Origin: Microbacterium sp. MYb62
Lineage (GTDB): Bacteria > Actinomycetota > Actinomycetes > Actinomycetales > Microbacteriaceae
Length of the DNA: 64,000 nt
Direction: 5' to 3'
Assembly (NCBI RefSeq): GCF_002979475.1
Contig: NZ_PCOY01000016.1
Coordinates: 1 to 64,000, forward strand
The notes beneath the pieces are model-generated. The model was not told the DNA's origin. It ran no database searches and worked only from the letters and a program-made list of their open reading frames with translations. The translations under genes and the position numbers were made by a program. Shown here in pieces: positions 52,185-60,450 of the stretch (within the stretch, counting starts at the first letter, position 1; each line of letters opens with the position of its first letter).

Positions 52185-53539
52185 CCATCGCCGCACCGCG
52201 CATCGCCATCGTCGGAGCGGGCCCCGCCGGCATCTACGCCGCCGACATCCTCCTCGGTCTCGCCCCGGAAGCGTCGATCGATCTGTTCGAGAAGCTCCCC
52301 GCACCATACGGTCTGGTCCGTTACGGGGTCGCGCCCGACCATCCGCGCATCCGCAAGATCACCGACGCCCTGCATGAGGTGCTCGTGAACCCGCGCATCC
52401 GCCTGCGGTGCAACGTCGAGATCGGCGTCGACGTCGAGATCGACGAGCTGCGTGCCGCGTACGACGGCGTGATCGTGGCGACGGGTGCCGATCTCGACGT
52501 CGCGCTCGACATCCCCGGCATCGATCTGCCCGGCTCCTTCGGGGCCGCCGACTTCGTCGCCTGGTACGACGGGCATCCCGATGTCGCGCGCACCTGGCCG
52601 CTCGCCGCCGAAGCCGTCGCCGTGTTGGGTGCGGGCAACGTCGCCCTCGACGTCACGAGGATCCTCGCCAAGCACGCCTCGGCGCTGACGCACACCGACA
52701 CGCCCGATGCCGTGCTCGAGCAGCTCGGAGCCAGCCCCCTGCGCGACGTGCACCTGTTCGCCCGGCGCGGTCCGGCCGACGTGCGCTTCTCTGCCATGGA
52801 GCTGCGTGAGCTCGCCGAGCAGGACGACGTCGACGTGATCGTCGACCCGGATGACCTCGCCCTCGACGAGCATGCCGAGCGGATGGTGGCGCAGTTCTCG
52901 CAGCGCCGCATCATCGTGCGCACCATGACCGAGTGGGCCGCCCTCGATCCGGCGAGCCGCATCGCTTCGCGCCGCATCCACCTGCACCTGCGGCAGCGCC
53001 CCGTCCGCCTGCTCGGCACCGACCACGTGACCGGCATCGAGATGGAGCGCACCGCCTCCGACGAACTGGGCCGCATGGTGGGCACCGGCGAGCTGCTGCG
53101 CTACGACGTCGGGGCGGTCTACCGCGCGGTGGGCTACCGCTCGACCCCGGTTCCGGGGGTGCCGTTCGATGCCGATCTCGGAGTCGTGCCGCACGTCGAG
53201 GGTCGCGTCATCGATGCGGAAGGCGCGCCGATCCCGCGGTTGTACGCGACCGGGTGGATCAAGCGCGGGCCGGTGGGGCTCATCGGCTCGACGAAATCGG
53301 ATGCCGCGCAGACCGTGCGCCACCTCGTCGACGATCTCGCCGCGGTCGGGCGCGAAGCGCGCGACGACGACCCGATCGCCCACCTCGCGCACGCCGTCGA
53401 CCTCGACGGCTGGCTGCGCATCGATGCCGCGGAGCGCGGTGCCGGAGCGGAGCGCGGTCGCGAGCGGACGAAGATCGTCGAGCGCGATGAGATGCTGACA
53501 CATGCGAAGCAGGAGCAGATGATGGAGACCGGCCGATGA
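52181..53539 (+). CDS. fprA: Ferredoxin-NADP+ reductase (FprA type)
   Basis: A 452-residue flavoprotein like mycobacterial FprA and adrenodoxin reductase, passing electrons between NADPH and ferredoxin. FAD motif [18 protein letters not shown] (residues 8-25), [23 protein letters not shown] motif [36 protein letters not shown], and C-terminal [21 protein letters not shown]. Overlap with fdxA indicates that this ferredoxin is its partner. The flavin reductase gene overlaps its stop. Confidence 0.95.
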   Translation: MTIAAPRIAIVGAGPAGIYAADILLGLAPEASIDLFEKLPAPYGLVRYGVAPDHPRIRKITDALHEVLVNPRIRLRCNVEIGVDVEIDELRAAYDGVIVATGADLDVALDIPGIDLPGSFGAADFVAWYDGHPDVARTWPLAAEAVAVLGAGNVALDVTRILAKHASALTHTDTPDAVLEQLGASPLRDVHLFARRGPADVRFSAMELRELAEQDDVDVIVDPDDLALDEHAERMVAQFSQRRIIVRTMTEWAALDPASRIASRRIHLHLRQRPVRLLGTDHVTGIEMERTASDELGRMVGTGELLRYDVGAVYRAVGYRSTPVPGVPFDADLGVVPHVEGRVIDAEGAPIPRLYATGWIKRGPVGLIGSTKSDAAQTVRHLVDDLAAVGREARDDDPIAHLAHAVDLDGWLRIDAAERGAGAERGRERTKIVERDEMLTHAKQEQMMETGR

Positions 53540-54045
53540 CCGCAGCACCCGTGCCCACCCCGATCGGCGAGGGGCTCAAGGCCGCATTCCGCACGCATCC
53601 GGCCGGCGTCGCGATCATCACGGCGAGCACTGCGGAGGGTCCGGTCGGTCTGACCGCGTCGAGCGTCGCCTCGGTCGCGGTCGACCCCGCAGCGATCGTA
53701 TTCTCGGTGACCCGTGCCACCGGCTCGGCCGGGGCGATCCTCGGCGCGGACACCTTCGTCGTGCACCTGATCGACGACGAGCACTCCGCGCTCGCGCAGA
53801 GCTTCGCGGTCAGCGGATCCGAGCGCTTCACCCCCGAGCAGGGCTGGGCGACGCTCCCGACCGGCGAACCGCACCTTCCGGAGGCCAGGGTCGCGCTGCG
53901 TTGCCGCCCGATCCAGACCGTGGCGGTCGGCTCGTCGACCGTGGTCATCGCCGAGGTCATCGAGGTGCTGCCGGGTCTCCCCGGTCGACCCCTCGTCTAT
54001 CTCGACCGCCGCTTCCACGCACTTCCGCACGACACTCACCACTGA
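53536..54045 (+). CDS. Flavin reductase family protein
   Basis: A 169-residue FMN-binding split-barrel protein that reduces free flavin with NAD(P)H or supplies reduced flavin to a partner. Family stretches: FRTHPAGVAIITASTAEGPVGLTASSVASVAVDPAAIVFSV and FVVHLIDDEHSALAQSFAVSG. It starts within the fprA stop (ATGA) and ends 12 bases before sod. In a SoxR operon it may help handle redox-cycling compounds. Confidence 0.9.
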   Translation: MTAAPVPTPIGEGLKAAFRTHPAGVAIITASTAEGPVGLTASSVASVAVDPAAIVFSVTRATGSAGAILGADTFVVHLIDDEHSALAQSFAVSGSERFTPEQGWATLPTGEPHLPEARVALRCRPIQTVAVGSSTVVIAEVIEVLPGLPGRPLVYLDRRFHALPHDTHH

Positions 54046-54057
54046 AAGGAAGACGTC

Positions 54058-54687
54058 ATGTCCACTCTCTACACGCTCCCCGAGCTGCCCTACGACTATT
54101 CGGCCCTCGAGCCGCACATCTCCGGCAAGATCATGGAGCTGCACCACTCCAAGCACCACCAGGCCTACGTCACGGGTGCGAACGCCGCGCTCGAGCAGCT
54201 CGCGACGGCACGCAGCGCCGGTGACCTCGCCAACGTCAACAAGCTCGAGAAGGACCTCGCGTTCAACCTCGGCGGCCACATCAACCACTCGGTGTTCTGG
54301 CAGAACCTGTCTCCCGAGGGCGGCGGTGCTCCCGAGGGCGAGCTCGAGGCCGCACTGGTCGACGCGTTCGGTTCGATCGACGCTTTCCGCGCGCACTTCA
54401 CCGCGACCGCGCTCGGTGTGCAGGGGTCGGGCTGGGCCGTGCTCGCCTGGGACAGCGTGGGCGCCCGCCCCGTGATCTTCCAGCTGTTCGACCAGCAGGG
54501 CAACGCGCCGCTCGGAGTCACCCCGCTGCTGCAGCTCGACGTGTGGGAGCACGCCTACTACCTCGACTACCTGAACGTGCGCGCCGACTACGTCAAGGCG
54601 TTCTGGAACCTCGTGAACTGGCCCGACGTGCAGCGCCGGTTCGAGGCTGCCCGCACCGCGACGACGGGGCTCATCGTCGCCGGCTGA
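54058..54687 (+). CDS. sodA: Fe/Mn superoxide dismutase
   Basis: A 209-residue dismutase. Metal ligands are visible in [25 protein letters not shown] and the C-terminal [39 protein letters not shown] and FDQQG resemble manganese/cambialistic enzymes, but metal choice cannot be fixed. AAAGGAAG is 4-9 bases before the ATG, so it has its own ribosome site while following the flavin reductase by 12 bases. Confidence 0.96.
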   Translation: MSTLYTLPELPYDYSALEPHISGKIMELHHSKHHQAYVTGANAALEQLATARSAGDLANVNKLEKDLAFNLGGHINHSVFWQNLSPEGGGAPEGELEAALVDAFGSIDAFRAHFTATALGVQGSGWAVLAWDSVGARPVIFQLFDQQGNAPLGVTPLLQLDVWEHAYYLDYLNVRADYVKAFWNLVNWPDVQRRFEAARTATTGLIVAG

Positions 54688-54703
54688 CCGGTGACACCGC
54701 GGT

Positions 54704-54991
54704 TCACGCGAGGGAGAGGAAGAGCTTCTCCAGTTCGGCCATCGACACCCCATCGGTGTCGGTGGCCGCTTCCGTCTCCGCCTCGGGGTCGGCCAGGCAG
54801 TCCTTCATGGCGGAGGCGATGATCTGGAAGCCCGCTTTGTCGAGCGCGGAGGTGACGGCGGCGAGCTGTGTCACGACCGCTCGGCAGTCGCCTCCGCTCT
54901 CGACCGCCGCGATCACGGCTCCGAGTTGTCCCTGGGCGCGCTTGAGGCGGTTGGCGATCCTGCGCTGGGTCTCGGCGTCTGCGGTTGACAT
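54704..54991 (-). CDS. cstR: CsoR/CstR-family repressor, persulfide-sensor type
   Basis: A 95-residue all-helical DUF156 repressor. Two cysteines sit at 36 (ESGGDCRAV) and 65 (AMKDCLA), the positions of the CsoR copper ligands, but residue 61, the essential His in copper sensors, is Ala. The two-Cys, no-His pattern is that of CstR, which senses persulfides. The neighbouring rhodanese/CoA-disulfide reductase supports this. It is divergent from that operon, with palindromic operators between. Confidence 0.85.
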   Translation of the reverse strand: MSTADAETQRRIANRLKRAQGQLGAVIAAVESGGDCRAVVTQLAAVTSALDKAGFQIIASAMKDCLADPEAETEAATDTDGVSMAELEKLFLSLA

Positions 54992-55019
54992 GGTCGCTCC
55001 CTGAGTGTCGGCTGGGGTT

Positions 55020-55070
55020 CCCACTATACCCCCGGGGGTATAGTGGGTGCACGCATACCCACGGGGGTAT
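55020..55070. promoter_or_regulatory. Two CsoR/CstR-type operators
   Basis: A perfect 28-base palindrome (55020-55047) is centred on TATACCCCCGGGGGTATA. A second, ATACCCACGGGGGTAT, is at 55055-55070. The TACCCC/GGGGTA pattern is the classical operator of this repressor family. They separate the repressor gene from the Cys-rich protein and reductase genes and should control both directions. Confidence 0.85.
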
Positions 55071-55089
55071 CGGTGAGGAGTCGAGAACA

Positions 55090-55254
55090 ATGTGCAGAGC
55101 AGTCCGATGCAAGACCTGCGGTAAGACGACCTGGGCGGGCTGCGGTCAGCACGTCGATGCCGTGCGGGTCACGGTGCCGGCCTCCGAGTGGTGCTCCGGG
55201 CACCCGAAGGAGCAGGGACAGGGCGGCTTCTTCTCACGACTGTTCCAGCGATGA
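55090..55254 (+). CDS. Cys-rich small protein
   Basis: A 54-residue protein, MCRAVRCKTCGKTTWAGCGQ then HVDAVRVTVPASEWCSGHPK and a C-terminal GGFFSRLFQR. It has six residues of Cys/His in short spacings (C2, C7, C10, C18, H21, C35) suited to zinc or persulfide chemistry. I recall similar small actinobacterial proteins without assigned function. Its TGA overlaps the reductase ATG, so it is coupled to sulfur metabolism here. Confidence 0.75.
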   Translation: MCRAVRCKTCGKTTWAGCGQHVDAVRVTVPASEWCSGHPKEQGQGGFFSRLFQR

Positions 55255-56897
55255 CCGCCGTCGCACCGCTCCGCGTCGTCATCGTCGGCGGGGTCGCCGG
55301 GGGGATGTCCGCTGCCGCGCGCCTGCGCCGCCTGGACGAGACCGCGGACATCGTCGTGTTCGAACGCGGACCCGAGGTCTCGTACGCCAACTGCGGTCTG
55401 CCCTACTACGTCGGAGGCGTGATCGCCGAGCGGGATTCGCTGCTGCTGCAGACGCCCGCGTCGCTGCGCAGCCGCTTCCGGCTCGATGTCCGGGTGCGCC
55501 ACGATGTGGTCCGCGTCGACACGGCCGGCAAGACGGTCGAGGTCGTCGACCTCGACAGCGGGCACCGCTTCACGCGGCCCTACGACAGGCTGATCCTCGC
55601 CACCGGCGCACGTCCACGGCGGGACGAGCCGGGCTCGGATGTCCCGACGCGCAGCCTGCGGACGGTCGAGGATGCGGACGCGATCGACATCGCACTCGTG
55701 CGCCCCGGGGTGCCCGTCGTCGTGGTCGGCGGTGGGTACACGGGCCTCGAGGCGGTCGAGAACCTCGTCGCGCGCGGAGCCTCGGTGACTCTCGTACAGC
55801 GTGCGACGCAGGTGCTCGCGCCCCTCGACGAGGAGATGGCCGCCCCGATCGCCGCCGAGGTCCGTGCGCACGGCGTCGACGTGCGCCTCGGGGTCGAGGT
55901 CGCCGATTCGGGTCACGGAATCGTCACGCTGAGTGACGGCACATCCGTCGCCGCCGAGCTCGTCATCGACGCCTCGGGGGTCGTGCCGGAGACCGCTCTG
56001 GCCGAAGCCGCCGGAATCCGGATCGGCGCGACCGGGGGAATCCAGGTCGACGAGTACTGCCGCACGAGTGCCCCTGAGGTGTTCGCCGTCGGGGATGGCG
56101 TCGAGAAGATCGATCTCGTGGGCGGGGACGCGGCCCTGATCACGATGGCGGGACTCGCGAATCGTCACGGACGCCTGGTGGCCGACCTCATCGCCGGCCG
56201 CGACGAGTCCGCGCGTCCGGCCCTGGGCACGGGCATCGTGCAGGTGTTCGGCATCGCGGCAGCGAAGGCGGGGTGGAGCGAGAGGCAGCTCCGTGCCGCA
56301 GGCCGAGACTTCTACGTCGTGCATGTGCACCCCGGCTCCCATGCCGGTTACTACCCCGGCGCCGAGACGCTGTCGATGAAGATGCTCGCGGATCCGGCAT
56401 CCGACCGCATCCTCGGGGTGCAGATCATCGGGCGCGACGGCGTCGACAAGCGCATCGACGTGGTGGCGACCGCGATGCAGGCGGGGATGCCCGCGGCCGA
56501 ACTGGCGCACCTCGAGCTCGCCTATGCGCCGCAGTTCGGTTCTGCGAAGGATGCCGTGAACATCCTCGGCTACGTCGCGGAGAACACCCGCACCGGCACG
56601 ACTCCGACGATCCAATGGCACGAGCTCGACCACGTCCGCCAGGCCGGGGCGACGCTCATCGATGTGCGCTCACCGTCGGAGTTCGCGGCCGGGGCGATCC
56701 CCGGCGCCGTGAACCTGCCGCTCGACGAGTTGCGCGACCGGCTCGACGATCTACCGGAGGGATCTCTCATCGTGCACTGCCAGGTCGGACTCCGCGGCCA
56801 CATCGCGACCCGCCTGCTGCGGCAGCACGGCCTCGACGTGCGCAACCTCGACGGCGGGTACCGCACGTGGCGTGACGGCACACCGCAGCGCGGCTAG
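55251..56897 (+). CDS. CoA-disulfide reductase/rhodanese fusion (CoADR-RHD)
   Basis: A 548-residue fusion. Residues 1-445 are a pyridine nucleotide-disulfide oxidoreductase: FAD motif VVIVGGVAGGMSAAARLRRL, the single redox Cys in VSYANCGLPYYVGG (about C44), NAD motif VVVVGGGYTGLEAVENL and AVGDGVE. Residues 450-548 are a rhodanese domain with the catalytic Cys in LIVHCQVGLRGH. Such enzymes reduce CoA-persulfides or polysulfides. Its stop and the convergent LacI stop share the same CTAG. Confidence 0.93.
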   Translation: MTAVAPLRVVIVGGVAGGMSAAARLRRLDETADIVVFERGPEVSYANCGLPYYVGGVIAERDSLLLQTPASLRSRFRLDVRVRHDVVRVDTAGKTVEVVDLDSGHRFTRPYDRLILATGARPRRDEPGSDVPTRSLRTVEDADAIDIALVRPGVPVVVVGGGYTGLEAVENLVARGASVTLVQRATQVLAPLDEEMAAPIAAEVRAHGVDVRLGVEVADSGHGIVTLSDGTSVAAELVIDASGVVPETALAEAAGIRIGATGGIQVDEYCRTSAPEVFAVGDGVEKIDLVGGDAALITMAGLANRHGRLVADLIAGRDESARPALGTGIVQVFGIAAAKAGWSERQLRAAGRDFYVVHVHPGSHAGYYPGAETLSMKMLADPASDRILGVQIIGRDGVDKRIDVVATAMQAGMPAAELAHLELAYAPQFGSAKDAVNILGYVAENTRTGTTPTIQWHELDHVRQAGATLIDVRSPSEFAAGAIPGAVNLPLDELRDRLDDLPEGSLIVHCQVGLRGHIATRLLRQHGLDVRNLDGGYRTWRDGTPQRG

Positions 56898-57901
56898 AGC
56901 AGGCGGGCGGTCGTGCCGCGCACGTTCAGCTCGTACGGCAGGGCAGACGGGATGTGGACGGCGTCGGGGGTGGTGAGCTTCGCCAACACGGCATCCGCGG
57001 CGCGCTCTCCCTGTCCGAGCGGGAACTGGTCGACCGTGGTCAGGCGGAAGAACTCGCCGAGCTCGTGCCCGTCGATGCCGACGATCGACAGCTCCTCCGG
57101 CACGCTGAAGCCGAGGTCGCGGGCCGCGAGGAGCGCACCGATCGCCATCTCGTCGGATGCGGCGAACACCGCGGTCGGGCGCGGGCCCGGCCGCCCCAGC
57201 AACTGCTTGGCCGCCCGGTAGCCGCCCTCCACCGTGAAGTCGGCCGGTTCCAGGAAGGCGTGGTTCAGGGGGATCCCGGCCTTCGCGAGCGCCTTCTCGA
57301 AACCGAGTCGGCGGTTGGTCGGGATGTGGAAGTCGATGTCGAACTCGGGGTTGGCCCCGATGTGCGCGATGTCGGTGTGGCCGAGGCTGATCAGGTGCTC
57401 GGTGGCCAGCTGCGCCAGCGCGACGTCGTCGACGGTCAGGGTGTCGAGCTTCGGATTCGGCCCGCCGATCGCGATCACGGGGAGCCCGAGATCGAGCAGG
57501 TACTGCGTCTCGTCCTCGTCGAGCTCGATCGACACCGCGATCACGGCATCCACGCGCTGTCGGCGCAGGAACGTGTCGAACACGTGCCGGCGCACGTCCT
57601 TGTCGGCGGTGATGTTGTAGAGCGTGATGTCGTAACCCGCGCGCATGAGGGCGGCCGAGACGCCGGAGAGCACCGTGCTGAAGAACCACCGGTCGAGGAA
57701 GGGGACGACGACCCCCACGTTTCGGGTGCGACCGGAGGCCAGGCTCGATGCGCGCGAGGAGACGACGTAGCCGAGCGACTGCGCCGCGGCCTGCACCCTC
57801 TCCTTGGCCGACTCGGACACATGGCCACGTCCGCTCAGCGCACGCGAGACGGTCGCGGTGGAGACCCCGGCGAGCCGGGCGACCTCATCGATGCTGGCCA
57901 T
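56894..57901 (-). CDS. LacI-family transcriptional repressor
   Basis: A 335-residue regulator. The HTH is MASIDEVARLAGVSTATVSRALSGRGHVSESAKERVQ, the hinge KERVQAAAQSLGYVVS, and the rest a sugar-binding periplasmic-binding-protein fold (VGVVVPFLDRWFFSTVLSGV to GIDGHELGEFFRLTTVDQ). It lies downstream of the GH13 gene on the same strand, about 100 bases away. A LacI-type operator in the GH13 promoter is its probable target. Confidence 0.93.
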   Translation of the reverse strand: MASIDEVARLAGVSTATVSRALSGRGHVSESAKERVQAAAQSLGYVVSSRASSLASGRTRNVGVVVPFLDRWFFSTVLSGVSAALMRAGYDITLYNITADKDVRRHVFDTFLRRQRVDAVIAVSIELDEDETQYLLDLGLPVIAIGGPNPKLDTLTVDDVALAQLATEHLISLGHTDIAHIGANPEFDIDFHIPTNRRLGFEKALAKAGIPLNHAFLEPADFTVEGGYRAAKQLLGRPGPRPTAVFAASDEMAIGALLAARDLGFSVPEELSIVGIDGHELGEFFRLTTVDQFPLGQGERAADAVLAKLTTPDAVHIPSALPYELNVRGTTARLL

Positions 57902-57922
57902 GTGTTCCTCTGTCGGTGTCGT

Positions 57923-57979
57923 TCCGGTCGCGATTCCTGTCGGCTCATGAGGCTGTGAGTGACAGGAATCGCGACCGGA
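57923..57979. repeat. 57-bp palindromic repeat, copy 2
   Basis: Perfect 19-base arms (57923-57941 TCCGGTCGCGATTCCTGTC and 57961-57979) with a 19-base loop, between the GH13 stop and the LacI start. It has the same total length and near-identical arms as the copy at 26842-26898. It can also serve as a terminator for the GH13 gene. Confidence 0.7.
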
Positions 57980-58001
57980 GCGAGGGGTGAGTCGGGCCGG
58001 A

Positions 58002-59672
58002 TCAGGCCTGAGCTGCGGTGGTGTACCAGACGGCGGTGTCGACCGGGATCGACGCGCCTTCGAACGGCTGGCTCTGCAGCATCACGAACGCGTCGGTCGG
58101 CAGCTCGATCGGTGCGGTGCCGAGGTTCGCGACCACGTGCACGTCGCCGCGACGGAAGGCCACCGCATCCGGGCCGGCGTCCTCCCAGACCAGCGATCCG
58201 GTGCCGAAGCCGTGCTCACGACGCGCGGCGAGCAGGCGCTTGTAGAGTGCGAGCGTCGACCCGGGGTCGACCTCTTCCACGTCGCGGGCGTAGGTCGCCC
58301 AGTCGGCCGGCTGCGGGAGCCACGAGAGACCGGTGTCGTTGAAGCCGAAGGCCGGGGCCTCCGCCTCCCAGGGCAGCGGCACGCGGCATCCGTCGCGTCC
58401 GTAGCGCTCGCCGTTCGTACGGAACCAGGTCGGGTCCTGACGGAACTCGTCCGGGATCTCCATGGCCTCGGGCAGTCCGAGCTCCTCGCCCTGGTACAGG
58501 TACGACGAACCGGGCAGCGCCAGCATGAGCGTGGTCGCGGCGCGGGCGCGGGCCAGACCGATCGCGGTGTCGGGCTTGCTCGGGGTGTTCGGGCCGATGC
58601 CCTCGCCCTGCGGGTTGTCGGCGGTGAGTGCGAGGCGCGAGGCGTGGCGCACGACGTCGTGGTTGGACAGCACCCAGGTGCTCGGGGCGCCGACGCCGCC
58701 GAACTCGTCGAGCGACTCGCGGATGACGTCGCCCAGGGCCTTCGCGTCCCACGGGGTCATCAGGTACGGGAAGTTGAAGGTCTGGTGCATCTCATCCGGA
58801 CGCACCCAGAGGGCGGTCTGCGTGAGCGTCGGCATCCAGGCCTCGCCGCACAGGGCGCGCTCGCCGTCGTACTCGGCGAGCACCTGGTGCCAGTCGCGAT
58901 AGATGTCGTGCACGCCGTCCTGGCCCCAGTACGGCACGTTCGACTCGCCCCCGCCCATGGAGTCGGCGTCGCTCGGGGGCGTGTAGTCGGGGAGGCCGTC
59001 GGCCTTGATCATGCCGTGCGCCACGTCGACACGGAAGCCGTCGACACCGCGGTCCAACCAGAAGCGCAGGATGGAGCGGAACTCTTCGCGCACCTCTTCG
59101 TTGGTCCAGTCGAAGTCGGGCTGGGTCGCGTCGAAGATGTGCAGGTACCACTGGCCGGGGGTGCCGTCGGCCTCGACGACCCGCTCCCACATGCCGCCGC
59201 CGAACACGGACTCCCAGTTGTTCGGCGGGAGCTCGCCGTTCTCGCCCTGGCCGTCGCGGAAGATGTAGCGCGCCCGCTCGGGGCTTCCGGGGGCGGCCTT
59301 CAGCGCCTGCTGGAACCAGACGTGCTGGTCGGAGGAGTGGTTCGGGACCAGGTCGACCACGACGCGGATGTCGCGGGCGTGGGCGGCCTCGAGCATGTCG
59401 TCGAAGTCGCCGAGCGTGCCGAACAGCGGGTCGACGTCGCGGTAGTCGGCCACGTCGTAGCCGGCGTCGCGCTGCGGGCTGGTCATGAACGGACTCAGCC
59501 AGATCGCGTCGACGCCGAGCTCCTGGAGAGAGTCGAGGCGGCTGGTGATGCCCGGCAGGTCGCCGATGCCGTCACCCGAGGCGTCCGCGAACGAACGGGG
59601 GTAGATCTGGTAGATGACGGCGCTGCGCCACCACTCGGAACCGGGGGCTGCGATCTGCTCAAGCTGTGCCAT
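58002..59672 (-). CDS. GH13 alpha-glucosidase
   Basis: A 556-residue alpha-amylase-family enzyme of the alpha-glucosidase/oligo-1,6-glucosidase type, cytoplasmic. Conserved regions: VDLVPNHSSDQHVWF (I), GFRVDVAHGMIK (II, nucleophile Asp), ALCGEAWM (III, acid/base Glu) and VLSNHDVVRH (IV). The start MAQLEQIAAPGSEWWRSAVI is followed by YQIYPRSFADASGDGIGDLPGI, the classical N-terminal block. It acts on malto- or isomalto-oligosaccharides. TAGCCT 6 bases before the ATG and an operator just upstream suggest a LacI-repressed leaderless transcript. Confidence 0.94.
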   Translation of the reverse strand: MAQLEQIAAPGSEWWRSAVIYQIYPRSFADASGDGIGDLPGITSRLDSLQELGVDAIWLSPFMTSPQRDAGYDVADYRDVDPLFGTLGDFDDMLEAAHARDIRVVVDLVPNHSSDQHVWFQQALKAAPGSPERARYIFRDGQGENGELPPNNWESVFGGGMWERVVEADGTPGQWYLHIFDATQPDFDWTNEEVREEFRSILRFWLDRGVDGFRVDVAHGMIKADGLPDYTPPSDADSMGGGESNVPYWGQDGVHDIYRDWHQVLAEYDGERALCGEAWMPTLTQTALWVRPDEMHQTFNFPYLMTPWDAKALGDVIRESLDEFGGVGAPSTWVLSNHDVVRHASRLALTADNPQGEGIGPNTPSKPDTAIGLARARAATTLMLALPGSSYLYQGEELGLPEAMEIPDEFRQDPTWFRTNGERYGRDGCRVPLPWEAEAPAFGFNDTGLSWLPQPADWATYARDVEEVDPGSTLALYKRLLAARREHGFGTGSLVWEDAGPDAVAFRRGDVHVVANLGTAPIELPTDAFVMLQSQPFEGASIPVDTAVWYTTAAQA

Positions 59673-59678
59673 GCGAAC

Positions 59679-59699
59679 AGGCTACTGCAAACGCTTACA
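59679..59699 (-). promoter_or_regulatory. LacI-type operator and leaderless promoter of the GH13 gene
   Basis: The imperfect palindrome TGCAAACGCTTACA (59686-59699), with the central CG of LacI-family operators, lies immediately upstream of TAGCCT (minus strand, 59684-59679), which is 6 bases from the GH13 ATG. Repressor bound there would block the core promoter. Confidence 0.75.
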
Positions 59700-59831
59700 C
59701 TCATGCCAGATCGGGCATCGAATCGGTTCGGCGAGCGTTCTTCGGCGCACGGGACGTGATGTGCGGCCGTGCCGCCAGTGCAGCGGCGCACCCCGGGAGT
59801 AGGGTGAGGCATCCGATGAGTGGAGGCTCTC

Positions 59832-60260
59832 ATGGTTCCCGAGATCAACTACTGGGCGGTCCTGCTGGCCACCGCGTCGAGCATGCTCGTCGGCTCGGTC
59901 TGGTACGCCCCGAAGGTGTTCGGCACGCGGTGGTCGAAGCTCGCGAACGTCGACATGGACCGTCCGGCGGCGACAGCGGTGTGGCCCATCATCACCACGG
60001 TCATCGTGAGCTTCATCACGGCCTGGGTGCTCGCCGGAGCCGCCTCGATCGCCTGGCACTTCTACGGCGGATCGTACTTCTGGGGCGCCATCGTCACCGC
60101 GGTCACGCTGTGGGCCGGGTTCACTGCCGCGCGCTTCATCACGCATGATGCGTTCGAGGGGCGCTCGACCAGGCTGACCACGCTGAACATCGCGCATGAA
60201 CTGGTCACGGTCCTGATCATGGCGTTGATCATCGGCGTCTGGCCGCCGGCGCTGGGCTAG
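59832..60260 (+). CDS. DUF1761 family membrane protein
   Basis: A 142-residue protein with four membrane helices. MVPEINYWAVLLATASSMLVGSVWYAPKVFGTRWSKL, with the NYWAVLxAxxxxxxxGxxWYxPxxFGxxW pattern, is typical of DUF1761. GGAGG is 5 bases before ATG 59832, which is preferred over GTG 59820. A TAGGGT box lies at 59801-59806. Function unknown. Confidence 0.85.
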   Translation: MVPEINYWAVLLATASSMLVGSVWYAPKVFGTRWSKLANVDMDRPAATAVWPIITTVIVSFITAWVLAGAASIAWHFYGGSYFWGAIVTAVTLWAGFTAARFITHDAFEGRSTRLTTLNIAHELVTVLIMALIIGVWPPALG

Positions 60261-60450
60261 GTCGTCTCCGCCCCCGTGTCGTCCACCGTTTCCCGGGGAT
60301 GATCGGCACTCGGATCATCGCTCGCCGATCGGACGCCCAACCGTAGACCTTCGCCGCTTCTGCGGCGTCGGCTCCACTGACAGGCTCTTCTCGTGACCTT
60401 CCGGTCGCCCGCATGCCCTTGACGGCGCGCGGTTTCGACGAGGGGTCCGC

